Part shown: positions 1 through 11,680 of the stretch, in pieces
Layout: each line of letters begins with the position of its first letter
Numbering within the stretch: position 1 is the first letter of the stretch
Origin: Watersipora subatra
Taxonomy: Eukaryota; Bryozoa; Gymnolaemata; Cheilostomatida; Watersiporidae
NCBI RefSeq assembly: GCF_963576615.1
Contig: NC_088709.1
Coordinates: 20,539,243-20,603,242, forward strand
Direction: 5' to 3'
DNA length: 64,000 nt
Notes under the pieces: generated by a model
Database searches by the model: none
The model's input: only the letters and a program-made list of their open reading frames with translations
What the model was told of the DNA's origin: nothing
Made by a program: the position numbers and the translations under genes

Positions 1-575
1 CTCAACAGTAACAGTGTCCCTACCCCATAAATAGTACTTGAATCGCTTGCATGCAAACACAATTGCTAAAAGTTCTTTCTCAATTTGAGAATATCTCTGT
101 TGTGTCTCAGTGAGAGACTTGGCAGCATACTCAATAGGCCTACCCTCTTGCATCAGAACAGCCCCTAAGCTATGTGCGCTACTGTCGGCTGAAACCACAA
201 TTGGCTTGTTTGTGTCATAGTAGGATAGCATAGGTGCATGAGAAACAGCATTTTTTATTTGGTCAAATGCACCCTGCTGTGGCTTTTGCCACATGAATTG
301 GACACCCTTTTTGCACAACTTTCTCAGAGGCATGGTCATTTCCGAAAGATTATTTATGAACTTAGCCAAATATCCCACAAAGCCAAGAAAAGATTGAACA
401 GCCTGTTTGTTTTGTGGGACCATCATATTTTGTATAGTGTCTATTTTGTCCTTCTGTCCACAGATACCTTCCCCAGATAGTTCATAGCCCAGAAAAACAA
501 CCCTTTTTGACAAAAAACACTTTTTGCTTTGTTCAAAATAATGCCAGCTTCTGCAAGGCGCTCCAGAACAGCTTC

Positions 576-1115
576 CTACCTTGCATCGTGTTCATCTAAA
601 GTTTTAACATGAATCAGCACATCATCAATGTACACTTCTACACCGGCAATACCTTTCAGCAAGTCCACCATCAGTTGGTGAAATATTTCAGGTGCATTAG
701 TGATGCCCATTGGCAATCTCAGGTATTTAAATTTTCTAAATGGTGTTAAAAAACATGTCAGCTTAGATGACTTTTTATCAGGAACGAGCTGGTGAAAACC
801 TCGTTTTCCATCTAGACATGAAAAGTACTTAGACCCATGTATGCGGGAAAATATTTCTGATTGAGTGGATAAGCAGCACTGCATTCTTACCAGTTGTGAG
901 TTCAAGTACTGAGGGTCTAAGCACAGCCGGATGGAGCCATCAGGCTTGTTCACTATTACTGATGGACTAAGCCATTCTGATGCATTGTTGTCTCGAACTA
1001 TAATTTGTTCTGTTTCCATCCGTTTGAGTTCAGCTTCTAATTTGCTACGTACCTTGTCTGGCACCATTCTCGGTGGTGATGCTTTAGGAACTGCGCCCAC
1101 TTTGAGTTGAAGCAT
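576..1115 (-). CDS. Gypsy-type reverse transcriptase part
   Basis: The minus-strand reading has the run of RT landmarks: a PDGSIRLCLDPQYLN stretch (the R-x-C-x-D-Y/P-x-x-LN block), SKYFSCLDGKRGFHQ (the block carrying the first catalytic Asp), the LPMGITNAPEIF block and VYIDDVLIH with the paired catalytic aspartates. RNase H sequence continues on the same strand across 1-480, with a motif of the type SADSSAHSLGAVLMQ. It would copy the element RNA into DNA inside the virus-like particle. It belongs to the element at 1-2780. Confidence 0.85.
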   Translation of the reverse strand: MLQLKVGAVPKASPPRMVPDKVRSKLEAELKRMETEQIIVRDNNASEWLSPSVIVNKPDGSIRLCLDPQYLNSQLVRMQCCLSTQSEIFSRIHGSKYFSCLDGKRGFHQLVPDKKSSKLTCFLTPFRKFKYLRLPMGITNAPEIFHQLMVDLLKGIAGVEVYIDDVLIHVKTLDEHDAR

Positions 1116-1189
1116 AATAGGTTAGGGTATCTACCTAGACCATTGAACGCATGCTCATGTTTATCAATCACACTCGCACCTGACTGAGC

Positions 1190-2461
1190 TTAAGTACCTA
1201 CCTGGCCTATGTTGGCTATCAGCTGCATAGCATTTATTGCAGGCATTCCTAACAGTGTTTGGGAATTCAGCTCAACCACATAAAACACTTCCTTGCATTT
1301 TCTGAGTCTGCCAGCATGCACAACCAAAATGGCAATCTCTGCAGTGCCCAAAAGTGGAATTGATTTTCCAGCATAGCCTGTGACAACTGCAGTTGATTTT
1401 TTAACACGTGTTACGCCCAAACCCTTAGCAGTGGTACGAGACATCACCAAAACCTTTGCCCCGGTGTCAACCTTAGCCTCAAATGTCTGGTTATTTGCTC
1501 TGAGTTTAATCAACCACTTAGAATTACATTCAACAGCTTTTGTTTCATGTACAAAAATACATAATGTATCTAGATTCAAATATTGAGCATTTGACTCAAG
1601 CTCTTCGTGCTCATTAGAAACATCTACAGCATGCATTTTTCTTGGATCTGACTGACAAACAGAATAGAAATGATTGAATCTCTTACAGTTTTTACATCTC
1701 TTTCCGTATGCAGGACATCGTCTTATTGCATGAGACCCTCCACAGTATTTACAGTTTTTGATAAAGTCACTTTGCGTCGGCATCCTTGTGCGTTCAGACG
1801 CAGCACTGCTTCTGCTCTTGTCAGATTCACCCTTGCTGAGACCCCTACCCAGGGACTTTTGGGTAGTCGGTTTGCTTCGCCATTGGAGAGAAGCCACTGT
1901 TTTCTCTCCATTTAACTCCAATTGCTGATTTCGTAAAATAGTCTCTTTTGCTCTCATTTTTGCTTTAATTGTGTCCACAGTTACACCTGCATCAAGTTGT
2001 AATTCTCTCGAAAGAGCTTTATCCTCCATTCCAGCCAGTAATCTAATTTTTAGCATAATATTTTGTTGTTCTGGACTGAGTCCGCACTTACTGATTAACT
2101 CATACAATTCACGGATGAATTGTTCATTCGTTTGTCCCATAACTTGCACACAGCTGCCAAAAATAATCTGATAATGAAGCGTATTGCTGGTTGGATTGAA
2201 GTACTCGTTGAACGCTTCAACTGTATTGTCATACAACTTACTTGGGTTGGCTGTTGCTTGTTCTGTAGATGGTGTTAATAATGTCAGTTGCGCGAAAACC
2301 TTTTCTGCTTCGTCTCCCATTACATAGATTAAAGTCTCTACTTGTCTACTGGCACTTTTTTCATTTAGTCCACTGGCTTGTCTGAATCTTTGGAATTGTT
2401 TGATCCAATCGCTCCAGCTTTCCTGAGCATTGGTGAAATCCAGCGGGTCAGGATGTCTCAC
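1190..2461 (-). CDS. Gypsy-type gag and aspartic protease region
   Basis: A 423-residue reading. The first ~190 residues are a gag-like helical region (tryptophan-rich start, then a stretch on element-RNA capture). Two zinc knuckles follow near residue 235: CKYCGGSHAIRRC and CKNCKRFNHFYSVC. A retropepsin motif VDTGAKVLVMS lies near residue 330. This order is that of Gypsy-type gag-protease. It resembles in layout the gag of the element at 51438-55936, which also starts with a W-x-x-W region and carries paired knuckles, so both probably belong to one broad clade. Confidence 0.8.
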   Translation of the reverse strand: MRHPDPLDFTNAQESWSDWIKQFQRFRQASGLNEKSASRQVETLIYVMGDEAEKVFAQLTLLTPSTEQATANPSKLYDNTVEAFNEYFNPTSNTLHYQIIFGSCVQVMGQTNEQFIRELYELISKCGLSPEQQNIMLKIRLLAGMEDKALSRELQLDAGVTVDTIKAKMRAKETILRNQQLELNGEKTVASLQWRSKPTTQKSLGRGLSKGESDKSRSSAASERTRMPTQSDFIKNCKYCGGSHAIRRCPAYGKRCKNCKRFNHFYSVCQSDPRKMHAVDVSNEHEELESNAQYLNLDTLCIFVHETKAVECNSKWLIKLRANNQTFEAKVDTGAKVLVMSRTTAKGLGVTRVKKSTAVVTGYAGKSIPLLGTAEIAILVVHAGRLRKCKEVFYVVELNSQTLLGMPAINAMQLIANIGQVGT

Positions 2462-2558
2462 TCCAGTCGTGATACTTGACTTGAATATATCCTTGGTGAT
2501 ATTTTACTATTCTCTGAACAATGTTGTCTGTGGTACCCGTATCCTGCCTACGATGCCA

Positions 2559-2780
2559 TGTCAAATTGATGCGTATATAGAAACTCAATGTATTATGCTT
2601 GAGTACGGTATATATTGAATGAATACAAGTAGACTCTTCTTGACAACACTGGGATATTAACTGAGGACACATTTCACACAGGGGGATAAAAACAACATGA
2701 TGAAATAAGATGTGATACACCACAACTAATGACCATAGTTAACCCACCAAATGACCATAGCTAAACAATGTTAGCTGACA
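2559..2780 (-). repeat. Candidate 5' LTR of the left Gypsy-type element
   Basis: On the minus strand the segment starts TGTCAGCTAACA and ends AATTTGACA, giving matched TGTCA/TGACA tips, and is followed at once by TGGCATCGTAGGCAGG, which has the TGG start expected of a tRNA primer site. About 222 bases. The partner LTR is outside the window, so the outer edge is an inference. Confidence 0.5.
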
Positions 2781-4799
2781 TCATATTATGACAATCACTA
2801 GTTCGGGTACAAGTGGAGGTGTTGAGCTGTTTTAAGAAATACTGATATTTACCAGTAAAAGTTACTTCTTTATTCCGTGAGTCGAACAATTAAAATATCC
2901 AACTAACAAAATTCTAAAAGAATAATATTAATGACAAAATGTTGAAAGAGCTATTAAAAGTTACATCCTTACTCAAACGGTCGTCGGTGTTTTCTTAACA
3001 CGGTCCATGCGCCTGCGAGTTTCGATAGTCAGATAAGAGTCATGGCAGTCCTTTCATGTAGAGGCTCAGTAGTTGAGATAGTAGTGTAGAAGAGGCTCAG
3101 CCGATGAAGTAGAATGAGGCTCCATAGGCAGCGCAGAGAGAGGTTCTTCAGCAGGCAGAGGGGAGAGCCTCCAATGAGGCCCTCAGGAAGGGAGAGGGAT
3201 GAAGATAGAGATGCGGATATAGATGCTGAGTCATTGGAGCTGTTCTCTTTTATAGACGTCTTGCATGTGCGAAGGCTAGGCTATGGGTGTAGGTTGAATG
3301 TTAAGGTTCAATACTTTCTGTCAGGCGTGTGAAGATGTCTTGTTTGCGTAAGTCTTCAGCTGGTGTATGTGATGTGGGCGTGTAGGGTGGAGCTCATGAC
3401 TTACTCCTGGTATCTAGGTCATATTTGCCAGGGGTTGCAGATCTGTATGTGACTCATTTGACTCGTCTCTAATGTTTTATGGTGGTATTTTGATTGATCT
3501 TGACGGTTTCCACAGGCGGTGTAGACAGTTTCCATGACTGATTTCTTCCAATTCTGAAGTTTCTATTTTTTTTTATTTGACGTTTCCAATTATTAGATCC
3601 TTTGATGTCTTTTAGGCATTTTACAGTTTGTAGGTATTATACGCTTATCCTGTGGTCTGGCTACATTCCCTGTTGGTATCTTGTTTCCGCAGTATCTCCA
3701 TACAACAGTTACAAAATCGCATAGTATCTATTGTTTTAGTTTCTAAATGCCACAATAACTCAAAGTCAATGATTGGCAGCCGCTCATCATTGACTTGGTT
3801 TTTACAATGAGCATTAAAACTGTAGGTACATTGAGAATATTCACCATGTGTTGGTTGCAAATTAATATCGATGACAAAAGTTGGGCTATTTTTATCGAAA
3901 TTCGACAAAATCACTAGATATAAAAATTGTGACGATTTACTGATGCTGTGAACAGAGTATCATTTTTCATAGATAGCTCAGCTTATAGTTACTTAAATAT
4001 TTATATCGCTACATATATACATTTGTGTTTGAGCAGCACTAGTGTTTTTTCATGAGTATGACAAAAATGATTGAACTACATTGAATGAAAACAATTTTTT
4101 ATGTTAATGTTTGTAAAAGAATTTTGTTGATTGCTATTACACTATATTTTTAGTTGAGTGTACAAGTAGCAGCAGTATAGCTCTTTCATGAGTATAGCAA
4201 CATGTTAAACATGTTTAACATGTTTCAAAATTGGGGAGAAGATGCAGAGTATATGTGACCAGCCACCACTGAAGTCATTGATGCTAAAATTCAACTGATA
4301 CCAAATCATGATGGAAAGAGTGGCCTGAACAAAATGGGGCAGATTTATCACACATGGGTGGGTTCAGCACTGGTGTGGGGCAGGTTGATCATATACAGGG
4401 CAGGTTGAGCAAAACTTGAGTTTGAGTGTTTTTAAAACACTCGCAACCAAATTTATGTTTTTGATGCATTTTAGTGAATGTTGGTCGCATAACTGCACAT
4501 TTTCATGCGAATACACAATATCAAAGTAACATGAAAAGTTAGTAGCCGTGTAATCAGGGCTACACACTCAGTAACAAATAAAACTGAATGTAAAATAATG
4601 CAATTAAAAAGTCACCAAGAACTCCCTTGCCAGTGGTTTTCTGAACAGTGAAGAATTATCAGAACTATACTCTTCTTTCCATGTAACTAGTAGAATTTCC
4701 AACTAACAAAAGCACTTAATGCAACATCCATGTAATTATTGGTAACAGGGAACATAAAACATTGAGGTGTAGCATACAAGAACAAACAATTGGTTTGAG
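2781..4799. other. Intergenic stretch, no gene recognised
   Basis: Short open frames here show no family motif and no splice context. 3045-3230 is purine-rich with several loosely repeated GAGGCTC words, which explains the arginine-rich open frame there. 4190-4225 has a small direct repeat of ACATGTTTA. Nothing else was recognised. Confidence 0.6.
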
Positions 4800-5785
4800 A
4801 ACGTAAAATTGGTTCTTGGAGAACTCTCATACTTTCAGAGCCACCAGCCCCCATCTTCTTCTTCAGTTGTAGAATTTTTGCTGGGCGTTACTTTCTCTAG
4901 GAAAGTTACGAACAAATCTCCGTCACTCTCTATCATAGCCACTACCGATACATACTTCTTATATCGGTTTCGTGTTTTACTGTATACTTTGACGAGCACA
5001 TAGTCGCCAATTCTTGCATTGAACTTTGGGATAATATATGCCTCCTCATATGAGAAGTTAGGGGACTTTATTTCTGGTTCTGTATTTGATGACTCAGGAG
5101 CTTATGATTACTTGCTTCACTTCCCTTTAATTTTTCCAATTTTGTTGCCTCAGCCTCTAGCTGTAGCTTCATTAGGGTGTCAGTCAATCAGAATGTTCGA
5201 CCTCTTTTATGCTCCCATTTTTACGGGACTAGCTTTGGGCGCTCAAATAGATTTGAGGGAGAAACATTTATTGCTCCGGTATTCACCGGTTGATCTCTAG
5301 AGGGATCCGAAATAGGCTTCTGAAATAGATGTTGAGATTAGAATTAGAAAAAAATAGATGTTGAGACAACAGGCCCATCTGTAACAGCTACCTGATGTAA
5401 TATAGCATTATCCAGCTCAGGTCTGTCTTTGATTTCTGCAGCTACGAAATCACACTCCTCAAAGATGCCAGAATTCATGTGGCTTAAAACTTTGACAGAA
5501 TATTCTGAGGGGTCAAGGCGTTTGTGACGGCATACTTGTTGAACTCACTAACAGTAAAAATCTGTATGGTTTGGCCATGGTTATTGCGCATCAATCATCA
5601 GCTGCTTGGTTATAGTATGCTTTGAATGACCCATATATCAAAACGTCTACGGGTTAGATTCGAAGGCTTGTATGAGATGGTATTGTGAAGATTACTATCC
5701 CATTCTCTTTATCCTCTGAGATCGACTGAATGTTAACATGAGATGTGTGATTATTGAGAATTGAAAGCATTGACATATTGACCAA
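4800..5785 (-). pseudogene. Decayed pogo/Tigger-type (DDE_1, CENP-B-like) transposase
   Basis: Seen on the minus strand, from 5785 downward: MLSILNNHTSH, then GIVIFTIPSHTS, a stop, PVDVLIYGSFKAYYNQAADD, a further stop and shift, FTVSEFNKYAVTNALTPQNI, later VSPSNLFERPK, a RGRTF-like block, LTDTLMKLQLEAEATKLEK, and at the end IPKFNARIGDYVLVKVYS followed by SVVAMIESDGDLFVTFLEKV. These match, in order, the DDE_1 blocks LLILDNHxSH, PPHTSHxLQPLDVxVFGPFKxxYN, AFxxxNIxxGFxxTGI and the basic/acidic C-terminal tail with the GDYVLVK module. The second catalytic Asp of the LDNH block reads Asn here. At least three stops and two frame changes are visible, so it is dead. Its N-terminal DNA-binding part was not found to the right. 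A plain DNA transposon; which repeat family it mobilised is not shown. Confidence 0.7.
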
Positions 5786-6999
5786 GTACTTAATTAATGA
5801 TATAAATTGAGAATTATTTTGTAGCTAAGCAAGCTTTATGGTCACCACATAGGTAAAGAAGAGAGAGGCAAAGTGAATTTTCATTACTATAACATGTCAA
5901 GAGTCACTAACATATGATTGGCTAACAAGATGGCAAGCAACACTAACAAACAGCTGCATGAAAAAAGAGGTCAAAAGCTGAGCATCAGTAATTAAGAAAG
6001 AAGGCTGCTTCTAAATGCTAGACCGCCAAGTATGATTTATAAAATAACAACAAGTACAAACAAGAAACTCCAGTTCTACTGTCAGACATTCTATCCACTA
6101 TGCACAGCTTACTTACCATACTATAGAATAATTGTTCATGTAATTGTTACACTTAACAATTGGTAGTAGCAGGTAGTTAAAATACTCATGCTTCAGCTAA
6201 CACTTGATTAAACTTCTACAAGAACGATATGTGGCTATACTTAGCAAAAATGTTATAGGTTTAAGTATATGTCTATAACTAACCCTAATTAAACTTATAA
6301 AACACAGAAATTATAAGACCTTTATTTAAAATTAGAATAATAAAGATATGTCTGTTGTATATGAAGGTTGGAAATACACTTTTTTGTAAAAACATGTTTT
6401 ATTACTGTACAATGCCGGAAATGCAACTAGGTTCATTATATATTGGATTATCCAACAAAATTAGATTACCTGCTTGGATAGCCAACAGTTTGATAAGAAC
6501 AGAATTATCAATGCCTGTATAATAATAACAACACAAAAATGTAATATTATTAAACCTAAACTAAGAATGTTTTCACTGTGTTTCTATTATGATTACCTAT
6601 TTGCCTACTTAACTTGAAAGTACTCTATAAGGTATTACTAACATTACTGGATTCATACATGCAAGTGACAGGCATGGAAACAACTATTCTGATGTAAACT
6701 GGTTATATGAACTAATGTACAATAGAGATTAGCATCTAAGGTCATCATTGTGATTTCTTGTACTACGTTTAAAGCATGCTTGTTCACAGCATTTAACATT
6801 TACACCAAGTTTGCGTTGATCTCGAGTCAGGCCGATCCTTTTGCAGTGACTGTGCTATGCCTGCTTACTATTAGGTCTAAAAGTTGTTCTTTCTGGTTGT
6901 GTTCATATTTCAAAACCTACAGTTCTGAATCAATCCGATTGGTTGTTGAGCCGCTTTATAGCTTACAATGAACGACCGGTAACTGTAATAATTTCTGGT
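5786..6999. other. AT-rich stretch, no gene recognised
   Basis: I see no coding motif, terminal repeat or RNA gene. The open frame near 6750-6971 starts after non-coding sequence, has no family resemblance and no matching splice context. Confidence 0.5.
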
Positions 7000-7330
7000 A
7001 ACTGTGATGCTAAAAGTATAAAACACTGAGGCCACCAAGGTATATCAAACATGGACAATTTACTTCGTCACAATGTTTGATAGGGCATTTAATTGGTTGA
7101 CTTCAACCAATCACCCTCACCGATCCTCAAATCATTATATTGTAAAACCTCGAACTGAAAGCCATGGTGCACTATTTTTCAACCCTTCCTTTTTAGTGGC
7201 TGCCAATTAGAGGCGGCATTCAAGTAGAGGCTGGTGCTATATTTTCCAAATGGCTCATCAGAACTTTCGGAAGATATAATTTGCCCAATTACGAGCGAAG
7301 CAAATATTGCCCATATTTGCTGACCTTTTC
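7000..7330. repeat. Fragment of the pogo-like repeat family (family P)
   Basis: Contains the family landmarks TGTAAAACCTCGAACTGAAAGCC, broken here as TGTAAAACCTCG and GAACTGAAAGCC, then TTTTCAACCC and TTAGAGGCGGCATTCAAGTAG. The same words recur in about ten copies described below. Edges are unclear. Confidence 0.45.
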
Positions 7331-7987
7331 TGGTGGAGCGATATTAAACCACTTGGATGCAATCAAATTACTAACTTACCTCTAACTTGTCAAAGATCTC
7401 TTAGAAAATTTGCATCGAGAAACCAATAATATTACTACCAGTTGATTTATATTGCTTGCAATTGACCTGCGATGATATTATAGTCTGCGTTCTTCTTTGG
7501 AAATTTGTTTGCATTCTCAATTTTTATTTCATTTTAAATTTGAAGACATTTTCTTATTTTACTTTTATGTTTAACATTGTTGAATAAAAGTTCATTGCAC
7601 TCATAACTATGTTTGCTACAATGTACAGCCATAACTAGCTTTTTATGCACAATATAAGTGGAATTACTAGCATCGATCCATTGTAAGCCGTGTTAAGATA
7701 GCTGCAAGGATGCTATTAGATAACATGCCATAAATCTGCATATTTGTAAGTTTTATGATGATAATTTATCAAATGATACAAATATATATTCATAAACAAG
7801 TGACATAGACGAACCACGCTTATATTACATGCAAAAACAAAACCAACGTTTTTAAAGCAAAAATGATTCCATCGTTTGCCCGGATAGCTGCATTCTGATT
7901 GTTGCTTTTAATGGAACTAACATCGTGTAGTTGTCCAATGCCTTCCACAATATATTTTTGCGTCAACTTTTTTCCTGCACTGTTTAA

Positions 7988-9451
7988 CTCTTTCGCTACC
8001 GCAAGCCGATGTCTCGGCTCAGGCTATCTTATCTTTGTGGCTGGAAGCCGTTACGTCAGCTTTTAGACAATGCGTTAGTTTATTTACAATTACTCAGATC
8101 TAACTTCATGTAAACCAATAAATTTTGGTCTCAATGGAAACAAGCTTGTTGCTAATGATATAGACTGATCAGCATTCCTCTCACTAGCAGCTCACTGATT
8201 ATCTAACAGAAAGTTCACCGCAGAAAAATCACAGATAAAAACTACCTCTGATGGTGGTTTACAGCTGTAGAAGCTTGTATCATTCTTAGCTATTTGGTCT
8301 CCAGTAACAATATATCAAGTGATTCTGACTCTTTTGTTGCATGTACTTCATTTAAAATTACTTTAAAGATGTTGTTGCGTCAGATGATTGAGTTGATTTT
8401 AAAACAAAGAATTTTATTTTGTCTATTATTTTATATTGTTGTTTGTTGTGTTAGGGGATTTCATTGTCAAGATATTTCAAGATTAAAACCGAAAAAATTG
8501 GATTGCGGTTAAAACGCTTGGGCAAAAAACATGCCTAGACTTGCCCAAAATAATGGAACACGTGATATAACCGGTCTCTATATCTCGTATTCAACATTGG
8601 CTAATATGATAACAGTATAGTCCTACGCGGCTCTATTGGCATATATTTAATTTTGTATTTGCTGATGCTGGCTAGAATAAAATTTTAAATCCAGCTACTG
8701 ATACATTATAATGTATGGTTCAAACACCTTGAATAGGGGAAATTTAAGAGTTGTCATATCTACTTCTTTTGAATGCTGTGTGATAATTTGAATACCGACT
8801 ACCGATTCTACCGGTTTGCTGTAATTAGGTCGTTGAGTTAGCTTAATTCATCACGGCCTTTGTATCAGCTAAGTTCTCAGTTGCTACACACGCACTGGAA
8901 ACTAGCTACTAAAAAAATAGGCACACAGCCATCTTTGGCAAAAATATGTTCGGCTATATGGCGGAACTAACTGCATCCCAAAAAGTCATGTATAGTCTAC
9001 GTTATCTGGTCATTGTTAGTATCAATTTGTAGCAAATTTTACTGGTCCGTTCGATTAGTTAATTCCGGTACAAAACAAATTGTTTGATGAGTTGACCCAG
9101 TTTGTGAATGCAAAACAACGTCAAGTTTGTCGAAATCCATTAACCCACAGCCTGCTGTTTTCACTTTGTAGGATGGAGCATAAAATCTTTTAAACATAAT
9201 ATTTGGTCGGTTAGAATTGAGTCGAGCTATTCGAACGTACCTGTCAATACAGCTTTTATTACGCTTCATAAATCTATCTATCAGAGAATATTTCAGCAAT
9301 TCTACTTCTTTTCAATGACCTGTTTTTTTAAAATTAAGTTGATATCTTCATCTTTTCTCAAGTTATCACAAAGTTGGTGACATTATGTCAACATTTGTGT
9401 AAATAGAAAAAGAATTCGGCAAAGCTAAAAATAAAGTCTGTAGCGAAAGAG
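7988..9451. mobile_element. TTAA-flanked DNA element with CTCTTTCGCTAC ends
   Basis: Left end TTAA-CTCTTTCGCTAC (TTAA at 7984-7987) and right end GTAGCGAAAGAG followed by TTAG (9452-9455) form a 12-base terminal inverted repeat with a TTAA target, one base decayed on the right. The left end goes on as CGCAAGCCGATGTCTCGGC, a short subterminal hairpin. TTAA targets are used by piggyBac and Kolobok elements. No transposase is recognisable, so it is non-autonomous or decayed. A piece of another TTAA element lies inside it (8367-8900). Confidence 0.55.
8367..8900 (+). mobile_element. Partial copy of the TTAA element found whole at 11681-13661
   Basis: Starts TTAA-AGATGTTGTTGCGTCA and stays alignable for about 530 bases with the reverse complement of 13661-13120. 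Shared landmarks are AAGATTAAAACCGAAAAAAT, CGCGGCTCTATTGGCATATA and GACTACCGATTCTACCGG. The second end was not found. It sits inside the element at 7988-9451. Confidence 0.65.
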
Positions 9452-9459
9452 TTAGCTAG

Positions 9460-10090
9460 TAGAAATTAGCGCCCAACCATTTTTTTAGTAGAGAAAAACT
9501 TTTACACCCTGCATTTAGCACAAATGCGATGCGAAAAAGTTTTGCTCAATAAACCTTTGCGCATTGCATTTAGCTTTGCCCCAAAACTTGCCAACTGTTT
9601 TTTTTGCATGTTATTCGAAGTATTAAAACTGCGTTAAACAAAAAACTACTATTAGCGTGAGACAGTAATTATTTCTACGGGTTTGCTTTGAATGTTAATC
9701 TATCATCATAAATTTATACCATTTTTTATATATGTAGGCTCTTTGTAAGTATAAAGACCACGTTGAACGAAGAACTACTATTAGCCTTAAACCGATAGTA
9801 ATTATTGCTATGGTGTTGCTTTCAAAGTTTTATTAAGAAAGAAACGAAAAGCATCGGAGTTAGACGTCAAGAAAATGGATTGTTAAAAATGTAAATAATC
9901 CATTATACAATTTTTTTAGCTTTTTTTCTCTGATCATTTTATATTGTGGGTTCATAAAGATCCAAGATATGCAAAGTTGCACTCAAATGGAAGTGGCATT
10001 CAAATAGAGAATGATGCACTAATTTTCAACCCTTTTTTAGTAGTGGCTGTCAAATAGATGTGACATGCAATTATAGGTTTTACAGTAATT
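9460..10090. repeat. Family P copy with internal tandem units
   Basis: Ends with TTATAGGTTTTACAGTA at 10074-10088, the family's terminal repeat. 9600-9840 holds two related units of about 120 bases, each with CGAAGTATT/AAGTATAAA, GTTAAACAAAAAACTACTA or GTTGAACGAAGAACTACTA and ATTAGC. The same unit is amplified at 18905-19200. Confidence 0.45.
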
Positions 10091-10103
10091 GTCAAGACTA
10101 CCG

Positions 10104-11345
10104 ACAAACCTTTAATTCAACCCCACCTTTATTTGAAGGTCACCCCTATTTGATCACCACAATAGGAAAAGTTTGAAAAATAGAGTGCCGCCCTTGAATT
10201 GAACACCACCTCCATTTGACCATCACTTTGACTCTCTTTGATCTATGTGATTTCATAGTAGCAAGTGATCATTAAAAAGTATCGGCAATGTTGTACTAAT
10301 AATGACTTGGTTAGATCAATAACAATTAATGATTTCGTTTTATCTGTTCAGATCGAACTCCGTTTTTGGACTTGAAAGCTCTTCAGTTTTTTGTTAAAAT
10401 TTGTAAGAAGCACCTTAGAAGTATTTAATAATGTTTAAAACTAATAACAGTTCCTTGTTTTATGCAGTCTTAATACTTCAGCTTTCGAGTAAAACGGATT
10501 ACTTTTATAATGGTATAAAAACAATTAATATTAGGCTAAAAGTTGTCTTTAGCACCCATTCTGTCAAAAGTTTATCGTTATCCACGCGGATTGCAGCGTG
10601 TAAAGATTTCGCTTTGCTATTTTATGGCACTAATATCGACTAGTTGAGCAGTGCAGAAGAAGAGTAGAGGTCAAAAAATGTTGTGAAAAGTATTTAACAG
10701 CCAATAGCTGTTTGTTTCATCAGATGGAACAATCATAATGCAACTGCCCGAGCAAATAATGCAAATATTGTTGTTTCAACATGGTTAATTTTTGTCTGTG
10801 TATGTACTAAAAGTATTGCTTGTTTTTACTTGCTCCTAATACGATACTTATAGCATTTGATGATAATTATTATGTAACTTATTTAATTTGCAGATTTATA
10901 AAAGATGATTTGATAGGATGATTTCGCTAGCCTTAACTCGGTTTGCTATGAAATCACCTTTTTCTATTGCTCATAAAAACCAGCTTTGGCTCCAAGCTGT
11001 AGCAAACATATCGATGAGTGCAATGATATTTTCTGCACCGTTGTTGACTATAGTTATAAACAGGAAAATAAGCCACGCAAACTTGGTATGAAATCAAAAA
11101 AATTCCAGCTTTAACATTATGCAAAGCATCACACAGGCTATATCATTCAGTTCCTCCTGAACAAGAGTGCAAAATGTAGACAACATGTGCTATGCACTTA
11201 AAAGGGTTAATCTTACCTTGCATAATGCCAATGAACTTTTTTAAAATTACAAAAGCCAGTCTCTATTTAAATGCAATCTCCATTTGACAGCTTTTATCCG
11301 GAGAGAGTTGAAAAATAGAGCGCCATGGCATTAAAATATAGGTTT
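10104..11345. mobile_element. Family P copy, pogo/Tigger-like non-autonomous element
   Basis: Left end AAACCTTTAATTCAACCCC with two more CACC(T)-(C)CTATTTGA(C) subterminal words; right end GAAAAATAGAGCGCCATGG to TATAGGTTTCACGG. Interior words shared by all copies: GTGATCATTAAAAAGTATC, AGGCTAAAAGTTGTC, GTTGAGCAGTGCAGAAGAAG, CAAACATATCGATGAGTGCA. Inferred to be a DNA transposon family with TA targets, from the TACAGTAAAACC / GGTTTTACTGTA ends seen in better copies. Lies upstream of ZNF-A. Confidence 0.55.
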
Positions 11346-11550
11346 CACGGAATCTTTTTGTAATAATAAGTTTCTACCTCAATGTTTGCCATTATCTGCC
11401 CAACTACTGGGTGAATGTTTTTAGTTTAATTCATGAGTAGACTTCATGAATATAAAACTAATTCTCTGCATTGCTTGCTCGGAAACATGGATTTTACATA
11501 ATCCAGTCTTACACTCTTTTCTTATTCAGATAAACTGATATATCCATATA

Positions 11551-11626
11551 ATGTCTGCCATGAAAACTGTGCTAGTAAAATCAGACCCAGGAGCAGATGA
11601 TTTGAGTGACAGTCTCTATCCAACAG
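11551..11626 (+). CDS. ZNF-A first coding exon (ATG exon)
   Basis: Starts ATG TCT GCC and encodes MSAMKTVLVKSDPGADDLSD followed by SLYPTG, ending CCAACAG before GTTAGT, a good 5' splice site, in phase 1. The tail D-x-L-x-x-SLYPTG repeats almost exactly at the ends of the micro-exons 15157-15219 (DNLYPTG) and 24999-25061 (DHLSPTG), which ties this exon to that series. VKSD fits the sumoylation-type consensus (hydrophobic-K-x-D/E). The start codon is chosen because it is the first ATG in frame and every later exon of the series is phase-1 symmetric. Whether a 5' non-coding exon exists cannot be seen. Role inferred: N-terminal acidic tail of a zinc-finger protein. Confidence 0.55.
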
Positions 11627-11680
11627 GTTAGTCAGAGAGTTCTACTAAACTATGTAAAATATAAAGATTATTGTCCTTAA

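Larger units (their letters stand above)
1..2780 (-). mobile_element. Gypsy-type LTR retrotransposon, left part beyond the window
   Basis: Seen: reading the minus strand from right to left there is a candidate LTR (2559-2780), a primer-binding-like TGG start just inside it (2558 downward), a gag-protease region (1190-2461) and a reverse transcriptase to RNase H region (1-1115). The RT has the YIDD box and the RNase H part reaches the window edge. Gene order and motifs fit the Gypsy (Metaviridae) type. Integrase and the second LTR would lie left of the window, so the element cannot be judged whole. Treated as a fossil; age unknown because only one LTR is visible. Confidence 0.85.

Noticed and set aside
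3114-3332. Arginine-rich open frame
   Set aside because: Purine-rich degenerate repeats explain it; no family motif and no splice context.
6750-6971. 73-residue open frame
   Set aside because: No motif, no conservation visible, isolated in AT-rich DNA.
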